A DNA stretch of 64,000 bases from Phyllostachys edulis (Eukaryota; Streptophyta; Magnoliopsida; Poales; Poaceae): the NCBI GenBank assembly GCA_036346405.1, contig CM070562.1, positions 108,018,999 to 108,082,998 on the forward strand, read 5' to 3'. Of this stretch, positions 33,431 through 43,585 are shown one piece after another (position 1 is the first letter of the stretch; every line of letters starts with the position of its first letter). The notes under the pieces are model-generated. The model had not been told where the DNA came from and ran no database searches. It saw only the letters and a program-made list of their open reading frames with translations. Both the position numbers and the translations under genes were made by a program.

Positions 33431-34591
33431 CTATTCGGCGGAAGAAGATTGCAGCCCAGAAAAATCTGTCTGGGCGCATCCAATATCAATCAGAGGAAGC
33501 TCAAGAGCTCCAGCACATCAACGACTTGCTCGAGAACCCTACTCAAGAGCTCGCCTGAGCACCAGGCTACGACCTCTTCGTCCAAGAGATCGCACAAAGG
33601 CTTCGAACCACGATGGCAAGACTGGAAGCACCTCGCCGACATCATTCAGGAAGTCGTAGCAATACGATTTCTTCAGCTACGAGTCGATCAAACATATCAC
33701 TCTGAGAAATCGGCCTTAGCGGCAAGTCACATCGATCTCCTACTCGGAGAAATGTCTTTCGAACAACTGATGATCAACAAGCTCCTCGGAGAGGTGATCG
33801 CTCACCATTCCGACATGGAAATCTGCAGCAGTAGATGGAATACGAGGAGTATTTCCCTCGTAGGACAAAAACCTACTACAGGTCGGGTCAACCTGTTACT
33901 GGGTATCGTCGAATACGATCACCAGGTGATGTCAATCCTTCTTTCCTGCAAAGGAGACGTCAAGAAGTTATTACCGGATGTCGGGCATTTTAAGCAGCCT
34001 CCGAAATGTTCATTGCCACCTCGTTTTCGACCAGTGAACATGGAGAAGTTCAATGGATCCCAAAATCCCATCGAGTTCCTTCAGATTTATACAATAGCTG
34101 TCCGAGTAGCAGGAGGAGGAGAACATGTAATGGCGAATTACCTTCCAACTGTGCTCGAAGGGTCTGCTCGATCGTGGTTACTAAACCAACCACTCGACTC
34201 GATCTATTCTTGGCAACACCTCTGCGACCTTCCAACTGACTTCACTAATCTTAATAAAGCCTGTCCAAGAGATGATTTTCCTTTACCTCGTATCGATCAG
34301 TTGGTTGATTCTACTGTAGGTTGTGAAATGTTAAGATTTTTAGATGCATATTCTGGATACCACCAGATCAATATGTGTCTAGACGATGAAGAAAAGACTG
34401 TATTTATTACACCATTTGGTATTTTTTGCTATGTCAAAATGCCATTTGGTCTAAAAAATACCGACGCTTCTTTTCAACGCTTGATGCAATCGACTTTTTC
34501 ATCTCAACTCGGCCGAAACCTGGAGGCCTATATTGATGATCTAGTCGTTAAAAGCATGAAGAGATTTAATCATATCACTGACCTACAATAA
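33425..34591 (+). pseudogene. In-frame Gag-reverse transcriptase fusion frame of element C
   Basis: A 388-codon open frame. Residues up to about 270 are Gag: MEKFNGSQNPIEFLQIYTIA and LEGSARSWLLNQPLDSIYSW then QHLCDLP. The next residues are DFTNLNKACPRDDFPLPRID, which is the palm of reverse transcriptase. It continues through FGLKNTDASFQRLMQ and the catalytic EAYIDDLVVKS before a stop at 34,589. In element B these two points are about 2 kb apart (Gag tail, zinc-knuckle region, protease and RT fingers lie between), so C has a deletion with its junction at about 34,222-34,232 that happens to keep the frame. The YIDD catalytic motif is intact, but the fingers and the protease are gone, so it is unlikely to work. 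Confidence 0.85.
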
Positions 34592-35830
34592 ACATTCGAC
34601 AACTTCAGAAAGTATCGCTTAAAACTCAATCCTGAGAAGTGTGTGTTCGGAATCTCTTCAGAAAAATTGCTTGGATTCCTAGTATCTATACGGGGAATCG
34701 AAGCAAATCCCGAAAAGATAAAGGCCATTCTCCAAATACGTCCTCCAACCACAAAGAAAGAAGTCTAGAAACTCATAGGGTGCATGGCGGCTTTAAGTCG
34801 TTTCATCGCACGACTAGGAGAAAAAGGATTACCTTTCTTTAAACTTCTAAGGAAACACGAAGGTTTTGAGTGGTCGAACGAGGCAAACGCTGCCTTTGAG
34901 GATGTCAAGAGGTATCTTACGAGTGCTTCTATTTTGGTTTCTCTGAGGCGAGAAGAAATGCTCTTAATTTACCTAGCTGCCACGCCACAGGTAGTCAGCG
35001 CAGTACTGGTCGTAGAACGTGAAAATGTACAATGATCAGTTTACTACGTTAGTGAAGTTTTACACGGGCCTAAGGAGCGTTACCCTCGGTCCAAAAACTT
35101 CTATATGCCCTCCTCATGTCTTGAGAAGCTGCGGCATTATTTTCAAAGCACAAATTAGCTATCTGGTCGAGTTTCCCTTAGTAGCGATCCTCGAGAATAG
35201 GAAGCAATGGGGCGCATGGCAAAATGGTCGGTCGAACTTGGGGAGTTCGACCTCCATTCATGTCGACGGCCGTTAAATCGAGATCTTGGCGAGACTTTAT
35301 CGCCGAATAGACAAATCTGAACCTATTCAGGATCCCGATCTGATTCCCGACCCGATGGATGATGTACTTTGACGGTCGCTTACTTTAAGTGGCTCGAAAA
35401 TTTGGGAGTGGTCTGGTATCTCCTCTAGGAGACCTTAAAGTATGCCATACAATTAAACTTTCGGACCACTAACAACGTGGCGGAATCTGAAGGTTTGCTA
35501 GGCGGCATACGAGGCTGAAGCGCTCTCGATTCGTGACTACTCGTGAGGAGACTCTCAACTAGTCGTGAATCAAGTCGGGAAAGAGTACCGTGCTCTAACT
35601 TGACAATGTCTCGTACTTATCGGAGTCGTAAGCTTGAAAAGCATTTTTTTCGGTTTGAGGCACAATTCATCCCTCGAAAGGATAATTTCCTCGCGAGACC
35701 CGACTTGCTCGAATGGCTTCTTCCCAATCTGTAGTACCAAAAGGAGTCTTCTTGGAACAACTCGAGCCAGCCCTCGGTTGAAGAACCAGAGACACCTCCT
35801 ATTGAGGCGACCTCTCTAGAATCCGAGGAC
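34592..35830 (+). pseudogene. RT thumb, RNase H and archaeal-type RNase H remnants of C
   Basis: NPEKCVFGI-like thumb (34,630), MAALSRFIARLGEKGLPFFK and LLRKHEGFEWSNEANAAFED (34,784-35,035) give the connection and degenerate RNase H. VYYVSEVLHGP-type codons follow at about 35,040 in another frame. MYFDGR at about 35,355 marks the start of the archaeal-type RNase H, and HFFRFEAQFIPRKDNFLA (35,640-35,690) its end. At least five frame changes and several stops. Confidence 0.7.
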
Positions 35831-35836
35831 ACTTAG

Positions 35837-36537
35837 ATGGCTCCCATCTACGAGTATCTTCAGAAGGGCTCTATACCCGAAGACGATCCCAAGGTAGATT
35901 GCTTATCCCGAAAAGCCAAAATGTATACTTTGGTTGAAGGAGTCCTCTATAAACGAAGCACTCAAGGGGTGCTCATGCGATGCATTCCGCAGAACGAAGG
36001 ATTAACACTCCTTCACGACATACACAGGTTGCATCTGTGGAAATCATGCTTCCTCTGAGCGGCTGGTCGGTAAGGCCTTTCGACAAGGTTTTCTTGCCAA
36101 TGACCAGTCGATGCTAAAGAGTTGGTTAAAAGTGTGTCCAATGCCAATTTCATATGAGCAAATACACCAACCAAATCAAGCATTACAAAGCGATACCTCT
36201 GTCTTGGCCTTTTGCGACACAGGGTCTCGATATCCTAGGACCGTTCCCCAAAGCTCCGGGAGGTTTCAAGTTCCTTTGTGGCTATTGATCGTTCACAAAA
36301 TGGATCGAAGCCGAACTTGTAACTGGGATAACAATGAAAGCAGCAAAACGGTTCATGGTGAGATGCGTAATTACTCGATTTGGAGTGCCAAGTCAAATAA
36401 TTACAGATAATGGTAAACAATTTTCGAGCGCAAAATTTTACGAATTTTGCGATGAGTTGGGTACCAAGTTATGTTATGCTTCTGTTGCTCATCCCCAAAG
36501 CAATGGGGCTGCGAGGAAATTAAAACACGAGTCTTGA
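35837..36537 (+). pseudogene. Integrase N-terminus and core of element C
   Basis: YEYLQKGSIPEDDPKVDCLS and RKAKMYTLVEGVLYKRSTQG (35,837-36,058) precede the zinc-binding part. The core runs RFGVPSQIITDNGKQFSSAK to CDELGTKLCYASVAHPQSNG (36,370-36,510), with the Asp of TDNG present. In the next block, where the family has the catalytic Glu (NG.VERAN), C reads NGAARKLKH, so Glu is lost. Confidence 0.75.
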
Positions 36538-36820
36538 CCCATTCGTCAAGTGCTCGGGGCTTGGGTACAAAATTACCCTCCGTATTATGGGTAGTTAAAT
36601 GCGACTACTAGTCAGACTCTGGTGAGACATCATTTTTACGGTCTTGAATCGAAGCCATGCTTCCTCCTAACTAAAGACACGGTCAACACGAGTGAAACTT
36701 TCAATGACTCAACCGGGAACAACTTGAGCGGATGACATTAACCTACTCGAAGAAAGGAGAAACCAGGGCCTTAATCCGTTCGACAATCTACCAACAAGCC
36801 TGCTTGAGATACTCGATCGT

Positions 36821-37084
36821 ATGGTCCAACCTCATGACCTTCTTGTAGGTGACTTAGTATTGAGGCTCTGCCAATCCAAGTCTAATCGGAATAAACTTTC
36901 TCCCAAGTGGGAAGGTCCTTACGATGGTCGAAGTTACGGCGAGTCGATCACGATTAGCAATGGAAGGCGGCGAGTTCTCTCAATTCTTGGAACATCGACC
37001 CGATTCATAAGTTTTATGTGTAACAAACCATTGAACAATAAAGCCTCAGGTTCTCTCTACCTCTATTGTCTTATTTTTGAGTAG
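36821..37084 (+). pseudogene. Integrase C-terminal module of element C
   Basis: Reads LLVGDLVLRLCQSKSNRNKL then SPKWEGPY, the GPY/F-type C-terminal module, aligned with 24,696-24,926 in A and about 44,640-44,830 in B. The frame drifts after GPY. Confidence 0.7.
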
Positions 37085-37968
37085 TGCTTTCATAATCTTT
37101 TGACTACATTCCAAACACCCAGTTTTCTTTACACTGGTCGAGAGGCAGGTAACATCACCTAGTCGAAGCCTCTCCTCTCTACACGTGGTCTTGCCCACTA
37201 GAAGGAGCTTTCTAGTGTCGACTCACTCACTTTTGCTGCCAATACAAAGAGCTCGGGTTCTATTTGGTCGAAATATTCTTAAAGTCAGCTCTTTTCACCT
37301 TAGTTTATTTCTTCAGTTATTTTGAAAAATACTCTAAGCAGAGTGCACTTTTTTAGATTTATTCAACCACCTTTGGTATACTCATTCCGTCTCAACTGGT
37401 CGGAGGAAGAAACACATCTAGTCGAAGTCTTTCCTCTCTTGCGTGGTCACCTTACTAGAAGGAACTTCTTAGCATAGTTCGATTTCCTACTTTTGCTACG
37501 GGGCAGACTTATCGAGTCCACCAAGGAAGGACGAACGAATTTTTTAAAGTCCTCTAGACGTTTGCCTAACTCAAGTTGCCGCTCTTGATTTGATTAAACT
37601 GGTTGAAGATGGTAATATCACCTAGTCGAAGCCTTTCCTCTCTGCACGTGGTCCTGCCCACTAGAAGGAACTTCCTAGAGTCGATTCATTACTACTCTTT
37701 TGACCAATGCATGACAATCGTGATAAAAAACTACGAGTTAATCAAACCTCTCTGTTTTCAGAAACTCTTTTAACACTATTTACCTAGTTTATTTAAATAA
37801 ACTAAGTAAATAGTCGGGGGCTAGGATAAAGTTATTAATTTGACTTCAATTCTTAGTCTTTCGTTCGTCAATTATCTTTTGAGTTACTAACTACTTGACA
37901 AGATAATTTGCAGGAAACAAGATGGATTATATATTACATCAGCAAAAGCTTGTTTCCACAGGTTTTTA
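37085..37968 (+). repeat. 3' untranslated repeats of element C (three copies of about 65 bp)
   Basis: Copies at about 37,151-37,217, 37,411-37,473 and 37,611-37,682 share CACCTAGTCGAAGCC, CCTCTCT.CACGTGGTC and CCACTAGAAGGA, each preceded by ACTGGTCG or similar. Single related copies lie in A (about 24,225-24,300) and B (about 44,120-44,215). A purine-rich GTCGGGGGCTAGGATAAA motif at about 37,812-37,829 is also shared, in matching orientation, with A and B. Repeats between pol and the 3' LTR are a known trait of Tat elements. Confidence 0.7.
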
Positions 37969-40900
37969 TTACAAACTACTCTGAAGAGAGATCGATTGCA
38001 TCTCCTCCGAGACCTTCTGCCGATGGTTGCATTTCTTCAATCAACCGACTTATACCTTTCGAAGGCGATCGAAGTCGGCGTCGATTAGTTGCACATTAAA
38101 ATTTGGGATCATGAGCTTTAAGTTTGCCAATACATAACTTCTTGCACCTTCGACCTCCTTTATCGATTCGACTTGGTTGGCCTTGAGTGGTCACGGTTCT
38201 TGCAAAGACGACTTGTTCCCCAATAGTACTTATATGAGCGACTATCGTGTCTTACGGAGGAGTTTTTCCTTACCACGCACTCACCAAGTATATTGTTCAG
38301 GGCGTGATGTTGCCTTGAAGATTAATCTTCATCGACATCATCTCTGTTGATTCTGATCGAAGCCTCGCGAGTTGTTTATTCTCGACTACTTGCTCTGAAA
38401 GGGGTAAGACTAGTCAAGCAAAAATAATTCCTAGAAGAAGAAAGAACTAGTTCTCAGGTAAAGAATTCTTTACCTGCTAGTTGAGAATCTAACTTCTCGA
38501 TTTCCTTATTATGGGAAGCAATGGTCTCAACATGTTGCTCCTCCCATAATTTGATGTCCTTTGCATTTTTCTTGGCAATGCGGATAGTCTCGTTAAGAAT
38601 CATGATTTTTTTCCTGATCCTTTGTTTCGAGCCTTCCCAATTCGAGTTCAATTTCTAAAAAGAAATGAGAATCAGAATAAGAAAAGAACTCGTGAAGGAC
38701 TGCAGGTAAAGAATTGCTTACCTGCTCGTCGAGATCTCAGCCTTTCAATCTCTTGATCTTTATCTTTGGCGATACGAGAAATTTCGTGAACGACCAAAGT
38801 TTTATCTTTAACTTCGGTTTGGAGCCTTCTTATTTTGTCCTCTTTTTCTGAAAAGAAATAAGAGTTAAAAAGGTAAAGATCAACAACATAAGCAGTCTTA
38901 AGTTCAACACTTATTGTTTATCTCTCCCTGCAATTTTCAAGTTGCAGAGTTACCCTCCTGAAGCTTCTTCACGAGGTCTTCTTTTTCTTCCCTTAGTTTT
39001 CTCGACTCCTCTTTTTCATAATCGGCGAGTCGGCCAGGGTCTTTTCGTCGCTATTTAACCTGTAAATGTTAAAAGTAGACATGAGCACTATCTAACTAGT
39101 CGTAAGTTTTTCTCGACTAGAACCTAACCGTGAGTTTTTCCACGACAAACCTCACAAGCCTTTGTATAAGTAGTTAAACCTAAAAGCGACTACGAATAAC
39201 GGTGACTTACCACCTCTCTGCTGCATTCCGCGAGTTTCGCTTTTTCCTGTCGTAGCTCTATAAGTTGTCAGTGATATTCACCAATAGTGGCAATTTGTTC
39301 TAGAGCTTTCTACAAAAAGAAAGACAGTAAGAAGCAAGGGAAGGCCATACATATAAGTATCCTTAAATACTTACATTCATGGTCGTCCGAGCAAACATCG
39401 AGAAAACCATCTTTGGACACTTCAGCTTGTCTATCTTCGCGACTTGATCCCACCAAACCTTTTCGAGACGCTCGTTGTCAAAAGTTTCCCCTCTGTTTGG
39501 AATATCTTTGGGATGAGGGACTCGATCACGAGATCTAAAAGCAGAAGACCCCACAATGGAAGTAGGCCCAAAGAAATCAGCACAAAAGTTGAAGTACTCC
39601 TCGTCTTCTAATTCTGTGACGGCAGATTCTCTTTGAAGACCGGGAGGTACATCTGCAATGATTTTCTTCTCGGCACGGTGGTCAGGTACATCACCACCTT
39701 GGCAAGAGGCTTCTACCGCTGCCTCTGCTGTCTCTACGACCACCTCAGCGGTCGTAGAAACTACCTCAGTGGTTGAAGCAACCACTTGAAATACGATTTC
39801 CTCCGCCACACGGGTTTCAGATGATCCTTCGACTACTCCTATTGTCGTCTCTCCCTCCACTGGAGAAGCGGCAATGGCCTTCTCAATAGAAGCATCCTCG
39901 AAATTTGAAGAGTCAAGACTAAGAGCAACAAAAGGAAAGCAAGTTAAATTGTGAAAAGCAAAAGGTAAATGTTGTTCTTACATTTTAGTCTTTTTCACAT
40001 ACCTCTGCACCCTGGACCTAACCAGGAACTTAGGAGTCATCTTCCCAAAGGAAGATTTCTTCGACTTCTTTTCTACGACCACGTCTAGTCGGAGTTCAAG
40101 TTGAAGAATGGGCTTGGCCACGACCACGTCTGGTCGTGGATTTTGAACAGGAGCCATCTCTCTGGTCTCCTGACTTTCCGGATGGCCGAGATTAGTCTCG
40201 ACCACTCCAAGAGCAGCGCTACCCTCGACCGTCGGCTCTGCTGGATCAGCATTGTCCTTGACAAAAGACATAAAGTCCTTCCAGTTCTCCTTTTCTAGCT
40301 GCTTAACAAAACTAGGAGAGGCGAAGCTGCGAAAGTTTCCTTGTCATAATAGAAGGTACCTTGGCCTTGCAGACTTCACGCTTAAGAGGTTCGTCGCTTG
40401 ATCACTTGACCAGTAGCCGACCTCCTAGCCCGATTCTGTGGCGTCTGTGTGATTTTTGCGAAGATCTGGTAGAAATAAAGAACTTGAGCTGCCCTCCTTG
40501 TCGGCGACTTTCACGAGTCGGCGTTTCTTAAACGGAGGAGTGGACTTTTTCCTTTGTCATCCTGCTGGCGATGGTTGTCGATTCGACCTCTTGGTCGTCT
40601 TGTCGGTCTTCCATGCCTACTTTCTGTAAGAAAAACAGAAATGTATTATTGACCAGTCGTAAGATTTTCTACGACCAGTATTAAGTCATAAGTTTTTCTA
40701 CGACATTTCCTTGATCGTAAGGTTTTCTACGATCACTACCTAGCCGTAAGTTTTTCTACCACATTTCCTTGATCGTAAGGTTTTCTACGATCGCTACCTA
40801 GTCGTAAGTTTTTCTACCACATTTCCTTGATCGTAAGGTTTTCTACGATCACTACCTAGTCGTAAGTTTTTCCACGACAAACAACCACTCCTAAGTTTTT

Positions 40901-41860
40901 CTACGACTCTAAAATCCTAAGGATAAAATCAACCCTTGATTACCTTTTGGCACTCCATCTTCTCTTCTGCGGATAAAACCGCAAGGATTTGAGGAACCGC
41001 CACTCCAGGTGGCGGAGATTTCTCACAAACAAGTTTGACCCGAACGTTAATCTCTGCTTGTAAAAGATCTGTACAAACAGATATGATATTCATTAGACCA
41101 CTTTAAAGAAAGACCAAACCGAGGGCTAAGTCGAAGATTCACTTACCCGCCTCGTAGTCCCTGGTCGGGTCTTTTGGCCTCATATACCTCCACATCGGAG
41201 GCACTCGTTTCTTCAAAGGGCTAATTTGACGTGTGATGAAATCCTTCACCACATGTCATCCGGTCAATCCTTCTCTTTCAAGTCCTTGATGGCTTGAATA
41301 TAGGGAAGCGATCCGACCGAAATATCCACGGAGTCGAATCCGGGAAGAATTCTTTCGGCGACCTTCCCGTGAAAGTAAGGTTGTCATCTTGGGTGATTTT
41401 CGGTAAAACCACCTTTTCCTCCATCCGACCCACGAAGACCGAGTAAACATGTGAATATACCCTTCGACTTCTGTCATGGAGCTTGGACAATAACTCCCAA
41501 AATCCTAGATTGTCGAGCCATTCCATAGAAATATTGAAAGAGCTCGAGGTCGCTAGAATTCGGTATGCCTCACACAAATACACAAATACACTTAGCAGTG
41601 ATGGAATTAGGACCAAGGTTCACTAATTCCACCCCAAAGTGCTCGAGTACGAGTGTGAGAAAGGGTGGCGAGCAATCGAATGCCACACTCACAATATGCA
41701 CGGAAGGCGATTTGCCCAATCTCCCCGATGGCCAATCTTTGTCCAACCGCGCAATCCATTTCACAAGAACCTTCTCTGGAATCTTCCCAACGTCGACCAA
41801 GGCTTGAATCTTCACCGCGTCCATCTCAGACTCAGCCCACTCAGAAGCTGTCCCGGCCAT
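37969..41860 (-). pseudogene. Nine-exon antisense gene of element C (PF04195-like plus coiled coil)
   Basis: Minus-strand exons with readable GT-AG borders: 41,147-41,860; 40,944-41,068; 39,982-40,623; 39,375-39,918; 39,211-39,309; 38,954-39,059; 38,722-38,847; 38,474-38,654; 37,969-38,394. Exon 1 starts MAGTASEWAESEMDAVKIQA and has LTLVLEHFGVELVNLGPNSI then VYLCEAYRI, resembling the plant 'putative gypsy type transposon' family (Pfam PF04195; the Pfam link is from recall). Exons 3-4 are acidic and Thr/Val/Ala-rich; exons 5-8 are Lys/Glu-rich coiled coil (for example HNKEIEKLDSQLA); exon 9 ends NLKAHDPNFNVQL...VSEEMQ. Breaks: a tandem CACAAATA in exon 1 at about 41,575 shifts the frame, and there are stops in exons 1, 3, 5 and 9. 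It lies head-to-head against gag-pol between integrase and the 3' LTR. Role unknown. Confidence 0.75.
40656..40907. repeat. Array of nine 20-nt hairpins in intron 2 of the antisense gene
   Basis: Nine imperfect or perfect inverted repeats of the type GTCGTAAGTTTTTCTACGAC start at 40,656, 40,685, 40,713, 40,743, 40,771, 40,801, 40,829, 40,859 and 40,888. Arms are GTCGTA/TACGAC or GATCGTA/TACGATC with a 7-8-nt loop. Two types alternate, so the higher unit is 58 bp (40,713, 40,771 and 40,829 are exactly 58 apart). Some copies have compensating-like arm changes (GTCGTA to GATCGTA on both sides). Both strands read almost the same motif. Confidence 0.9.
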
Positions 41861-42427
41861 CTCTCTCGGAAAGGGGAGGTTTTGGATTATGGAAGGTCTT
41901 AGGAGAAAGCACGATTGGGTTGACGACGGAGAAGGCAAAAACTCGATGAACAGCGGGAGCGATTTGGGGAAAGGTAAAAAACCAAGTCTCACCCCCCGGT
42001 AAGTATTTATAATCGTATGCTTGGGCTGAAAGGGTGGAAATCCAAGGGTTGCCACTATTTCGGGAACTGCTCTAACAAACAGACATGTAAGAAGACGGTT
42101 GCGATTCTCTAAGTTTGTCTGCCCAAGAAAATCAGGTTCGTTTTTTCACCTCAAGCGAAATTACTTTCTTGGCCAAGTCTTTCTGGCCAAATGAAATATA
42201 AATCGGAAAATTTTTACTTCCGATCACCATACTACGACTACTTCATGGTCGAAAAAGTTTTCTACGACTATCTGGTAATCGTAAACAATCTTATTGACCA
42301 AGTATATTTCTGGTCAAAGTAATGTACAAATGTCGAAGAGTTTTTCCTTCGACCATATTTTCACAATCTTCTCGTGGTCGTAGGACCATCTGCGACTCCT
42401 TAACCAAGTAAGTTATTTTCACTTGAA

Positions 42428-42438
42428 GCAGGGGGGCT
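42428..42438 (+). other. Polypurine tract of element C
   Basis: GCAGGGGGGCT directly precedes the inferred start of the 3' LTR, where plus-strand DNA synthesis is primed. Confidence 0.55.
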
Positions 42439-43229
42439 AGATGACGAGGATCTAATAATCCTCATTTTATCTTTTATCTATAATTCTTATTATGGGTAAA
42501 TATGATGTCATGTGGTCCCTAGGAATACCCCTTATATTTACAAGGGAGAAGCCTACCAGGTGGTCGTAAGTTCTTCTATGACCACCCCCATAGTCGTAAG
42601 CCTTTCTACGACTACCTTATGGTCGTAAGTTTTTCTACGATCACTATCCAGTCGTAAGTTATTCTATGACTACATCATAGTCGTAAGCTCTTCTACGACC
42701 GAATTAAATACGACTACCTTATGATCAATAAAACCTACAAGCGAGTGGGTCTAATTGATTAAGGAATCCAGCGATTAGCATCTGTTGTTACTATCTGAAG
42801 TAATAGCACGTAATACCCCATTATCTCGACAAGTAATCGCGGTGGCGTGAAGGGTTACCACTCCGATGATTATTGCAAACATCGCCCGTTCTTTGGATTT
42901 GATAAAGCGCCTCTTCACGAGGAAAACGACTATTCCTTCATGACTATATAAAGGCAGTAGTCAGAGAGGGAAAAGGGACGGATCGGAGGAGACAACAAGC
43001 AATCAGGAAGACAGTTAGACACTATCTTCTGTAATAGTCTTAGTCTTTTCTCCCGATTGTACGAAACACACTCAATACCATATACACATAGGAGTAGGGT
43101 TGTTATTCTCTCCGGAGAAGGTCTGAACCTGTATAAAAATACCCGTGTCAATCTCTCTGCATGATTCCATTTTACGAGACCCCCCGAATCAAACAATCTT
43201 TACGTAAGATCGGTTCTAAAACACCGACA
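42438..43229 (+). mobile_element. 3' LTR of element C
   Basis: Starts near TAGATGACGAGG, comparable to TGTTGACGAGG at the start of the LTR of element B, and ends ACACCGACA. It contains a hairpin array (42,563-42,699), a TATA-type ACTATATAAAGGC at about 42,943 and a U5 identical in style to 32,371-32,560. The start is inferred; the end is firm because the sequence passes directly into the antisense exon of B. Confidence 0.75.
42563..42699. repeat. Second hairpin array, five units at 29-30-bp spacing
   Basis: GTCGTAAGTTCTTCTATGAC-type inverted repeats start at 42,563, 42,593, 42,622, 42,651 and 42,680. Unit and spacing match the intron array at 40,656. Looser copies occur at 42,230-42,400 and in intron 5 of the antisense gene (about 39,100-39,150). 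Confidence 0.9.
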
Positions 43230-43234
43230 AAACT

Positions 43235-43585
43235 CAAGCGCTGAATAAGATGATCTTTGATATGGGATCAGGATCAAGTCCGCCTCCCTTAAGAGATCCA
43301 ACAGAGAAAATGACCTACTTGGGCCAACTTCTAGAAGATCTAAAGGGTCTGCTCAAGACTACTCGAGAGAACTATGCCCAGACTACGAAAGAAGGCATAG
43401 CTAGTGGATTTAGTTTTGCATTGGCAAAACTGAAGGCTTCCGACCCTTCCATCAATCTCCAAGCCGTTGAAGAAGACTTCAATTGCTTGCCCAAAGATGC
43501 AAATAGGTTTCTCGAGAAAATGAAACCTCTCAGAAACAAGGTTGCAGAGGAAATGGAAGCCGGATCTCCATCAAACACCAATTAG
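43235..43585 (+). pseudogene. Last exon of the antisense gene of element B
   Basis: Open frame reading (K)TQALNKMIFDMGSGSSPPP, EKMTYLGQLLEDLKGLLKTT, then AKLKASDPSINLQAVEEDFN and NKVAEEMEAGSPSNTN before its stop. It is the best preserved of the three copies of this exon in the window. It lies opposite to the gag-pol of B. Upstream it is cut off at 43,229 by the 3' LTR of C, so the start at 43,250 is only an internal Met. Confidence 0.65.

Larger units (their letters stand above)
32371..43229 (+). mobile_element. Tat-lineage Ty3/gypsy retrotransposon C
   Basis: Plus-strand element: truncated 5' LTR, primer site, gag, a deletion-fused reverse transcriptase, RNase H remnants, integrase, a long 3' region with an antisense nine-exon gene and repeats, and an apparently full 3' LTR ending ACACCGACA at 43,229. 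It is related to A and B but more diverged. Its 3' end lies inside the antisense exon of B, so it was inserted into B. Confidence 0.85.

Noticed and set aside
40656..40907. CRISPR-like array of regularly spaced short repeats
   Set aside because: Repeats are palindromic 20-mers with 8-10-bp near-constant spacers, inside a plant retrotransposon intron; no unique spacers and no cas genes.
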